In this document: piece after piece, positions 1 through 6,658 of the stretch
Numbering within the stretch: the first letter of the stretch is position 1
Layout of the letters: each line of letters begins with the position of its first letter
DNA from: Monoraphidium neglectum
Lineage: Eukaryota; Chlorophyta; Chlorophyceae; Sphaeropleales; Selenastraceae
Reading direction: 5' to 3'
NCBI RefSeq assembly: GCF_000611645.1
Contig: NW_014012444.1
Coordinates: 3,090-16,551, forward strand
DNA: 13,462 bases
Made by a program: the position numbers and the translations under genes
The notes under the pieces: model-generated
The model's input: the letters and a program-made list of their open reading frames with translations, nothing else
What the model was told of the DNA's origin: nothing
Databases searched by the model: none

Positions 1-228
1 CGGCTTCGTCGGCATGTTTCTTAGTTCACGATGATTGATAGTCATGGGTGTTAGTACGCCGTCCAAGAGAGATGGTGCCAGAGAGTTGACCCCTGGAATG
101 CCATCTACAGTGGCTGTACGCGACCGCAGAGACCAAACTCAGCACTGGACACATCGCGACTGCGGAGCCAGGTGATGATCGTGCTTTTTTCTCGCATCAT
201 GAGCTTGATGCATCTATGTACCTCATCA

Positions 229-264
229 TGGGCGGACCCTTTTCGAATTCATTTGGTCCGCCCA
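229..264. repeat. Perfect 10-bp inverted repeat (hairpin)
   Basis: TGGGCGGACC at 229-238 is perfectly complementary to GGTCCGCCCA at 255-264, with a 16-nt loop that contains GAATTC. It lies about 270 nt upstream of the sulfotransferase-like start codon. It could be a transcript hairpin, a protein-binding dyad or a decayed foldback element; the sequence does not decide. The rest of 1-376 shows nothing recognisable. Confidence 0.6.
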
Positions 265-376
265 AAGTACAAAATCCCCTTTGAATCTCCGGGGTTTCAA
301 GCAAAAGTGTGACAACGTTGCGTGTTCCCCGCACACCCCAGTCTGCGTGCGCTACGACGTTCGCAACTTTTTGTTG

Positions 377-408
377 AACACGTGTGTCACATTCAAGTCA
401 ACACGTGT
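377..408 (+). promoter_or_regulatory. Pair of G-box (CACGTG) sites
   Basis: AACACGTGT occurs at 377-385 and again at 400-408, each containing the palindromic core CACGTG. The copies are 23 bp apart start to start, about two helical turns. They sit 127-158 nt upstream of the ATG at 535, in the likely promoter or 5' UTR. CACGTG is the G-box/E-box bound by plant and algal bHLH and bZIP factors; a regulatory role here is inferred from spacing and position only. Confidence 0.4.
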
Positions 409-534
409 CTTTCTTCCTAGGCTTGGCAGCACCGACTGCCCCAGGAGGGCGTGGAGACAATGGAACGCTGAGTCGACGTACAGGCGGACATGACAGTCTG
501 GGCTTCGCATCACACATAGGAATGCCAGACAGAA

Positions 535-1512
535 ATGAGACTGCGCTCGCGCATGTGCCCGTCAACAGGCACCTGGAGGCTGCCATTTTTTTCCATCAAG
601 ACCGCATTCTACATTGTTGGCACCCTGACGTGTTTCTCGTTGGTACACTATGCACTTCTTGACACGGCAGCCCCCGTCCCAGGCCATTCAGGCTGGAACA
701 GCTATGTGGAGTCCCCGTGGAACAGAGAGCTGCACTGCAGGCGCGACGCCATCGGCAAGCCCCCACCTGCCCGGCCAAAGGTGTTGTTCACTGGAGCCGG
801 CTACAGTGGGTCCGGCTTTTTAAGCCAGCTTTTTGGCAAAGCCGGATATCTCATTGGACATGAGTGCATGGGACGCTTGGGCACATCTGACTGGCGGCGA
901 GCCTTCGATCCACCGGGCGACTTCCAGATATTTACCGACGTGTTTCTGCAAGTGCGCCACCCACTGGCCATCGTACGCTCATGGCAGAAGACCAGGTGGA
1001 ACTTCACGATACCCTCGGAGCATTGGACGTGTATGGCCAACACCACACTTTACTGGCATTGGACACCGCCGGGAACGGTGCTCAATGCCACTTCCAACAC
1101 GACTGTCGGTGAACTGGACCTGAAAACATTGCTGCCGGTGCAGTTGAGGGAATTTTGGCCGCTGATCCCAGGGGAGGTCAAAGCGTTGTATTGGTGGGTC
1201 AAAGCCACTTCCAAGGCGTCAACTTGGGCAACATGTTGGTGGAGGGTTGAGGATTTTACAGAACACACAGCCAGGGCTGTGTGCGCCAAGTCTGGATTTG
1301 TTGGGTGCGATGACGTGCCCTGGGCAAAGCACATTGCCTCTGAGCGAGGGTACAACGCGCATGCCAATTCCTCAGCGACCCTGCCACAGTGGGATGCCCT
1401 CTGCAATGATGGTCCTGGGCAATCTTTGCACCTTCACGCTCATGCCTTTCGGCACAGCACATGTGCAGCGGCCCGGGAGTTGTGTGCTCATTTTCGATAC
1501 ACCAATTGCTGA
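535..1512 (+). CDS. P-loop sulfotransferase-like type II membrane protein
   Basis: The product is 325 aa and intronless. The start is well defined: an in-frame TAG lies at 517-519, just upstream of the ATG. A basic tail (MRLRSR) precedes one hydrophobic segment at residues 18-42, typical of a Golgi signal anchor. The 5'-phosphosulfate loop is GAGYSGSGFL (residues 87-96), followed by GHE (108-110). The 3'-phosphate motif is VRHPLAIVRSW (140-150), with R141 and S149 spaced eight residues apart as in PAPS-dependent sulfotransferases. Sequons at N156, N169, N184, N188 and N278 fit a lumenal domain. The family moves sulfate from PAPS to a sugar or protein acceptor; the acceptor here is unknown. 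Oddities: Tyr at position 90, where many relatives have Arg (GRSGT), and clearly lower third-position GC than the other genes of the window. The fold assignment is fairly secure; activity is not proven. Confidence 0.8.
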   Translation: MRLRSRMCPSTGTWRLPFFSIKTAFYIVGTLTCFSLVHYALLDTAAPVPGHSGWNSYVESPWNRELHCRRDAIGKPPPARPKVLFTGAGYSGSGFLSQLFGKAGYLIGHECMGRLGTSDWRRAFDPPGDFQIFTDVFLQVRHPLAIVRSWQKTRWNFTIPSEHWTCMANTTLYWHWTPPGTVLNATSNTTVGELDLKTLLPVQLREFWPLIPGEVKALYWWVKATSKASTWATCWWRVEDFTEHTARAVCAKSGFVGCDDVPWAKHIASERGYNAHANSSATLPQWDALCNDGPGQSLHLHAHAFRHSTCAAARELCAHFRYTNC

Positions 1513-1599
1513 CACCCTTGGCCACGCATGCTTGGCCGTACTTGGTGACCATTCCACTTTTTGACATCGTGCACCCATTATACTACATGCATATGTTGC

Positions 1600-1604
1600 T
1601 GTAA
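1600..1604 (+). terminator. TGTAA poly(A) signal of the sulfotransferase-like gene
   Basis: TGTAA lies 88 nt after the stop codon. In green algae this pentamer normally sits about 10-20 nt before the cleavage site, so the mRNA probably ends near 1615-1625. Confidence 0.55.
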
Positions 1605-3205
1605 GTCATGGTACGCCATGGTTTTTTAGGCTGTCACTGTTGCTTCGATAAGTTCATATATACAGGGCATTGGGCATGCTTCCTCTGTGAGCAGGACGTG
1701 GGGGAAAGCCTGCAAGCAAACTTTGGGGCTCAACACACCCTGCAGTCAGCAGACAAAACTCTTCTCACCATGACGTTGGGTTTTTGGCCATGCATGAGGG
1801 CCTGAATATCCCAGAGAAGCGAATTGAGTGGAAGTTCAGAAGCAGGAAAGCAGGGCGTGGATGGTGTTGTGGTACTGTGACAGGACAAGGCATAGCGCAT
1901 GCAGAGTTCCAGTAAATGATGTCATGATATAATCTCAGAGACCCAGCGCAGTTCACATTGCTGCTCCCCAAGTGGAATCGCATGATCATACGATTTGGTG
2001 TGATGTCACTAACAAGGCTGCTCATGGAGATACCCAGATACCTTGACTTAGGTATGCGCCCCCCACGCTTTGGCAGAGGCCGGAGATGCACTCCGATGCT
2101 TTGACACAAAAGCGCTCGGATGGCGGTTTTATGGCAGGCGTATACTAGCATGCTCGCGCATACAAACATGATGTTTTATACTCACTTTCACCCACTGACA
2201 TAGTCAGAGATACGTCGTAAACCTATTATTGCCTGTTGGCTTGTGATGCTATGTACCTGTGTCACTCATGGAGGGTGCCCGCACACTCAGTTGTGTCAAC
2301 CGCCGACTTATCTCCGACCTCCAAAGACGTCTTCCTTTGGCTGTCTTCGGGGTTGCTGATATGAGTTTATCAACTCATACGAGCAACCTGGGGTGGCCAG
2401 GTTGCCGGGCGTCGTGCTGTCGGAGGGGCGGGACCCCGAGGAATTGTGCCGCCGAACGACAATACCTGAGGGCGTTGAAAAGCCCAGAAAAGCTGCCAAG
2501 CGCATGAGGCATGGTGGGCCGGGCGCCGGGACCCTCCTTGATTATGCGTGTTTCGGTGCACCCCGCCCGATGATTGGGTCGCACCAACGCCAGGCCATGC
2601 TGGGCATGCTGTGATCTTGGGTGATAAAGCAACGTCTCGACTGGCAAACAGGGTGGTCTGGGGGGGCTTGCTGTAGGAGTTGATGGCTAGACAAATTTCA
2701 ATTTTGTAGTTACAGTACGGTACCTGCTGTCTGCCATCACCGTCTGACAAGTGCAAGTGCCTGTGTGAAATTCTGTCAACAGGATTGTGGTCCCTCTCAG
2801 CTCAAAATCAACTAAATGAATATGACACACTTCCGAATACCGAAGGCCTGCCAGTGAACTTTGCAGTCAGGCACACAGCAGAAAAAAGGGGCGTGCGATC
2901 ACTGCTTCGGTCCCAGGTCGAGTGCTTGTGCTGGACGCTCTCACATGCCCGCCCATCGACCCGAGCATAACAAATCAACTATGATTTTCTTTACGTAGAA
3001 GTATGAGCCCAGTCAACACGGCCGCTACAAGCGATCTTGTTTTCAGCCCGCACGCGGAGGTCCCGGCATCAAATTAATAACCGCCCCCTTAGAACCTTGC
3101 CGCAACTGCAAGGGTGTGGTGGCATCACAACCGGGCTGGCCCCGCTCCCTGGTGCACTGCACACTTTTGAATATGCCTGCTGCTGCATGATCCGACGGGA
3201 CAGCG
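1605..3205. other. Intergenic region, no gene supported
   Basis: About 1.6 kb separates the first two + strand genes. Open frames of up to 134 codons occur on both strands (the longest at 1765-2169, minus), but none shows a recognisable domain, good splice context or gene-like codon bias. The only notable structure is a set of inverted repeats at 2312-2425, listed separately. The promoter and 5' UTR of the methyltransferase gene must lie in the right-hand part; no clear TATA element was seen. Confidence 0.5.
2312..2425. repeat. Cluster of overlapping inverted repeats
   Basis: Several perfect arms are nested here. GGTTGCT (2351-2357) pairs with AGCAACC (2382-2388), and inside it TATGAGT (2360-2366) pairs with ACTCATA (2373-2379) across a 6-nt loop. 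GCAACCTGG (2383-2391) can instead pair with CCAGGTTGC (2397-2405), so the two hairpins share bases 2383-2388 and exclude one another. An outer pair, CTCCGAC (2312-2318) with GTCGGAG (2419-2425), encloses everything. It may be a decayed foldback element or a structured RNA; no function is assigned. Confidence 0.55.
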
Positions 3206-4531
3206 ATGTCGCTGCACCACATATCGAGTCGCCGGAGCCCCTTTGCATTGCTCCTGGCCCTTGCGCTAGGGCTAGCCCTGGGGGCTTTGTTGGGCTACTT
3301 TGGTGCAAGTGGCAACCATGGTGCAGGAGGCGGCCCTTTGGCTCTAATCGGCACCGGCAGCAAAGCGCCACGATTAGCAAGTTCAACCGCAGCAACATCA
3401 CTAGCAGCACCAGCAGCGGCAGCGGTAGCAGCAGCAGTGTCGGTGGCAGACGCAGTGGCAGCAGGGCCAGCAGCACCAGCAGCAGCACTAGCAACAGAGA
3501 AAGCAGCATCAGCACAAGCAGCACCGTCGGCAGCACCACCGGCAGCGCCAGCAGCCGCTCCGCCAGCAGCCGCGGCGACGGCTGCGGCTGCGGGCCAGGG
3601 CTTATTAGCGGCAAGCCAGTACCCCCACATCAAAAACCTGACGACGCCACTGGCCTGCGTCAGCATGCTGCCCACGGAGCGCAACCTGTCGGACTCCCTT
3701 CTGTACATGCAGCAGCAGAACCGTGTGTTCTTGGACCCTGCCAGCAGAGAGATTATGAAGTGGATCACCCGCGACCCCGGGGAGCGCGCTGTCCACGACA
3801 TGTTCACGCGCCTTTTTCCACAAGGCTGTGGCGGCGGCGCAGATTCTCAACAGCTGGGGCTGTTCCTGGATGTGGGATCCAACGCAGGCTTCTATTCGAT
3901 GGTCGCGGCATCCTATGGCTGCCAAGTCCTGTCATTTGACCCACAGAAGGCGTGCGCCGACCTCGTGCGCCGAAATTACTGCCTCAACGGAGCATACCCC
4001 GTAGTTGCTCGCGACTTGGTAGCTGTCATCAATGCGCCGGTGTCGGACGTGCCCACCACACTCAACCTGTCAGTGCCAGCTCGCTGCGAGGGGGTGTTCT
4101 TCTTGCCGACGGGGCCCGGCGCGACCGCAAAGCAGACGGTGCCCACAACAGAGACGTACCAGCGCACCAGCGTGTCACTCGACGGCCTGCTCCTCAACGA
4201 AACAAGTCTTGAGGTGTACATGATCAAAATCGACACAGAGGGGTATGAAATGGCGGTGCTCAAGTCTCTCAAGGGCATGCTGGCGGCGCGCCGTGTGCGG
4301 CACATAATGATTGAGGTGACCCCCCTCTTCTGGGCGCGCGACAATGTGCCTCGCACCGACATCTACAGCACGTTCCTCCCCCTGCTGGGCTACGGGTGCA
4401 AGATCCAGCGGGTGCTCGATATGGTGGCCAACTCAACGGCGCTGCTGGATTCTGAGGACAAGCTGCGGGAGTATCTGGTGCAACGTGATTTTGTCCAGGA
4501 GGACCTGCTAGTCAGCTGCCCGCGAGCGTAG
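3206..4531 (+). CDS. FkbM-family methyltransferase, type II membrane protein
   Basis: The product is 441 aa and intronless. An in-frame TGA at 3188-3190 lies just before the ATG. Residues 1-12 are cytosolic with RR, 13-32 form a Leu/Ala signal anchor, and about 58-130 form a low-complexity Ala/Pro stem. The catalytic domain follows at about 150-441. It shows the SAM-binding motif I, LDVGSNAGFYS (221-231), the FDPQ acidic turn (244-247), and the FkbM signature KIDTEGYE (341-348) followed by IMIEVTP (367-373). Sequons at N144, N160, N287, N331 and N409 fit a lumenal location. FkbM enzymes are SAM-dependent O-methyltransferases, and several family members act on sugar hydroxyls, so methylation of a glycan in the Golgi is the likeliest role; the substrate is inferred. 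The gene converges on the fucosyltransferase gene, with 545 bp between the two stop codons. Confidence 0.9.
   Translation: MSLHHISSRRSPFALLLALALGLALGALLGYFGASGNHGAGGGPLALIGTGSKAPRLASSTAATSLAAPAAAAVAAAVSVADAVAAGPAAPAAALATEKAASAQAAPSAAPPAAPAAAPPAAAATAAAAGQGLLAASQYPHIKNLTTPLACVSMLPTERNLSDSLLYMQQQNRVFLDPASREIMKWITRDPGERAVHDMFTRLFPQGCGGGADSQQLGLFLDVGSNAGFYSMVAASYGCQVLSFDPQKACADLVRRNYCLNGAYPVVARDLVAVINAPVSDVPTTLNLSVPARCEGVFFLPTGPGATAKQTVPTTETYQRTSVSLDGLLLNETSLEVYMIKIDTEGYEMAVLKSLKGMLAARRVRHIMIEVTPLFWARDNVPRTDIYSTFLPLLGYGCKIQRVLDMVANSTALLDSEDKLREYLVQRDFVQEDLLVSCPRA
3377..3595 (+). repeat. Imperfect GCN trinucleotide tract encoding the Ala/Pro stem
   Basis: About 70 codons of the methyltransferase stem are dominated by GCA/GCG/GCC (Ala), with interspersed CCN (Pro) and GTN (Val). 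The triplet periodicity keeps the other two + frames and the antisense frames open (Ser-, Gly- and Leu-rich), which creates spurious ORFs over this gene. Such tracts can change length by slippage, and 3-nt steps would preserve the frame. Confidence 0.8.
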
Positions 4532-4834
4532 CGCCCCTGACCCTGTAGAGGCACGTTCAAGCCATGTTCCTGCTTCGCAGCCGGGACACGTTGTTGGTGT
4601 GGCCGAGAACCGTGGTTGCCAGAGCAGGCGGTGCCAAGGCTGATTTGCACACCAGCTTGCCACGGGTTTGGCGGCCTGGTGCACACTCACGCCCCTTTTT
4701 TTGCCTCACAGTCAGCCACATCTGCACTTCTAGTGCGATAGATGTAGGCTACCTTGTGCAGGCTGCATTTTCTTTGTTTGTATACATGGCTTTGTGTGAA
4801 CGCTCTGAATCAAGAATTAGCCGGTTGCTTATCA

Positions 4835-4839
4835 TGTAA
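4835..4839 (+). terminator. TGTAA poly(A) signal of the FkbM methyltransferase gene
   Basis: TGTAA lies 304 nt after the stop codon, in the 545-bp gap between the convergent genes. It predicts a 3' UTR of about 320 nt. The signal of the opposing gene is about 190 bp further on, so the two transcripts need not overlap. Nothing else was recognised in 4532-5030 apart from a short match to the tandem repeat (4975-4989). Confidence 0.6.
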
Positions 4840-4974
4840 GCCTTAGCCAGATCTGTGAAGGTTGGTGCGGGCTCTTGTCTGGGGTACATTCAAGGAGTTT
4901 GTGTGTATTCGCACCGAGCCTATGCTTGAGTTTCAGCGCAAGAAAGCTTAAGAGTTTATGCGAAGAGGGCCAAC

Positions 4975-4989
4975 GCAGCGTTGCAGTGG
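4975..4989 (+). repeat. 15-nt copy of the tandem-repeat start sequence
   Basis: GCAGCGTTGCAGTGG is identical to 8157-8171 and matches 14 of 15 bases at 8330-8344. Looser similarity (AGCG, a G/T-rich stretch, then GGCACC) continues for about 25 nt. It may be a fragment of a dispersed repeat, but one 15-mer match in a 13-kb window is close to what chance allows. Confidence 0.3.
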
Positions 4990-5030
4990 AGCGCCTGTGG
5001 TGAGGCACCCATCAGGTACACAGACCCTAT

Positions 5031-5035
5031 TTACA
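5031..5035 (-). terminator. TGTAA poly(A) signal (minus strand) of the fucosyltransferase gene
   Basis: TTACA on the + strand reads TGTAA on the minus strand, about 42 nt downstream of the fucosyltransferase stop. If used, the 3' UTR is only about 60 nt, short for a green alga. No better candidate was found before the opposing transcript's end. Confidence 0.4.
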
Positions 5036-5076
5036 CCTTTCTATAGGCAGCAATACAGTGATACACTCTCAAGGAA

Positions 5077-6658
5077 TCATCTGGTGGAATTCCACGTTGA
5101 ATTAAACAAACACGTTGTGTAATTCTTTGGTGCCTGTCTGTGAGCTGCAATCATCTGGCAGAAGTTGCACTGCATGCTGGGCCTAAACTCAATCTGGTGA
5201 ATCAAATTCTGAAAAGCAGGCGCAAACTCCTCCACGCGCGTCTTCTTTTTCCACGCCATCATCCGTTCGTACGCGGAGCGATCCCCGGCAAGGCGCTCCA
5301 GCTCCGCCATCAACGCCTCGGGGGTGGTGATGTTTGACCCCGCCCCGTAAACAATTGCAGCGTCGGGGTCCGGGAGGAAGTCGCGGGCGTTGGGCGGGCC
5401 AAGGTAGATGGGCACACAGCCGGCTATGAGTGCATCCCACAGCTTCTCAGTGACGTAATCTTTCGTGATGCTGTTCTCCATCGCAACACAAAACTTGTGG
5501 CGCGCAATGAGCTCCTGCTTGGGGCCCGGCATCGGTGTGTTGTTGTCGCACTTTCCATAAGACAGCACCTTGACGCGCGTGCTGTTGCTGACGAGGCGCA
5601 TCAGCCCGCGCATTATCTCCGCGCGTGGTGACAGCGTCTCACAGTTGCTGTTCACGTACGCAACAGCATCCAGCTTCTCCTCGAACGGCACAGGCGCCCG
5701 CAGCAGCGTGGGCAGCAGGCGCGATTGGTCGGGGCTGAGGAAGTCTCGCAGGTAGATGTCCAGGTAATACACGGGCACCTGCAAACGCCACAACAACGGC
5801 GGGCTGTGAGCCGCGCCGCCACAGACGCAGCTGAACACACAGCGGCACTGCAGCCGTCGTCCAACTGCTCAGTGCTCACCTGAGAGCATGTGCGGTACGT
5901 CATCTCAAGATCAAAGAGCCGCATGTATTCGGGGTCGTCCAGGCACGGATAATACTGTGAGCTCTCCATTGAGAACATCACGCGCAAATGCTTCGCATTT
6001 GGCAACCGCGGCGGCGGCGGGGTCTTGGGCGGCGATGGTTTCGCGGTCGAACGGGCGTTGCACGCATGCGGAGCGTGGTACAGCGCAACATCTGCGCCAA
6101 GCAAGACCGCATCTGCCTCTGATGTGGCCTGCACAAACCGGCAGGTTAGGGGCTGCCCCTGTTCACGGATGGACGCAGCGTTTTGGAGCGGTCAGAGCTA
6201 TCACAGTGGCGAGGGCCAGATGTGCACGGCAGCCCCCAACACCCAATCACCTCAAAGCTGCAGTTCGACACAGAACGTGTGAAGTCTGGCCTGATGAAGT
6301 GGGGGGTGGCAAGCACCACCAGCACGTCCTTATTGTGCACGCACTGGGCGTTGACTGGCGCTGGAGGTTGCGCACTGTTGCTGACAGGTGGCTTGGTGAA
6401 GCTGCTGGTCGGCTGTGGCAGTCCTGTCAGGTTGTTGGCAGGCTGCTGCACAATGCCTGACACGGTGCCTGAGATGTTGACCATGACGCTGACGTCTGGT
6501 GAAGCAGGGCTTAGTCGGTGCCCGGTGGGCCCAGGACCTCCCCACAAGCGGTAGGGGAGTGGCCTCGTCGCTGGCTCCGACATCTGGTCTACGAAAAGCA
6601 GCAGCAGCATCAGCACTCCTGCAGTGCCCGCGATCCACAGTGCCGGTCCGTGGGACAT
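5077..6658 (-). CDS. GT10 alpha-1,3/4-fucosyltransferase, type II membrane protein
   Basis: The model has three exons: 6658-6251, 6158-5880 and 5778-5077, all junctions phase 0, about 462 aa. Intron 2 has clean borders (CAG|GTGAGC; TTTGCAG|GTG). Intron 1 (6250-6159) is less certain; acceptors ending at 6153 or 6129 are also possible. An in-frame stop lies 27 nt upstream of the ATG. The anchor is residues 7-23, followed by a Pro/Ser/Thr-rich stem. GT10 landmarks are ADAVLLGAD, FSMESS (around E201), EMTYR (221-225) and KFCVAMENSITKDYVTEKLW (324-343), the GDP-fucose-binding signature. IYLGPPNARDFLP and AWKKK follow. A CNFC pair (433/436) near the C terminus recalls the CxxC of plant-type enzymes. 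A Pro-rich insert (PSPPKTPPPP, 177-186) interrupts the N-terminal half. The likely role is transfer of L-fucose from GDP-fucose to N-glycans or wall glycans in the Golgi; the linkage cannot be told. Confidence 0.9.
5779..5879 (-). other. Fucosyltransferase intron 2
   Basis: This 101-nt intron runs from CAG|GTGAGC at 5879 to a pyrimidine/G-rich acceptor TTTGCAG ending at 5779. Splicing joins EMTYRTCSQ to VPVYYLDIYL in phase 0, restoring the expected GT10 order across the junction. Confidence 0.85.
6159..6250 (-). other. Fucosyltransferase intron 1 (borders uncertain)
   Basis: The exon 1 frame runs on to a stop near 6148, while the GT10 sequence continues in another frame (PLTCRFVQATSEADAV), so an intron or a frameshift is required. 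The only well-placed phase-0 donor is GAG|GTGATT at 6250, paired with AACAG|GGG ending at 6159, giving 92 nt. Alternative acceptors are GGGCAG (6153) and TGTGCAG (6129); the last would remove the Cys-containing LTCRFVQ segment expected before ADAV. Confidence 0.55.

Noticed and set aside
1765..2169. 134-codon minus-strand ORF with an ATG
   Set aside because: No recognisable domain, no codon bias, and a length plausible by chance in a 1.6-kb non-coding stretch read in six frames.
3037..3939. 300-codon Ser/Gly-rich open frame overlapping the methyltransferase, and a Leu-rich antisense frame at 3069-3614
   Set aside because: Both are other-frame readings of the GCN repeat and flanking coding sequence. 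The 3206-4531 frame carries the SAM and FkbM motifs across its whole length.
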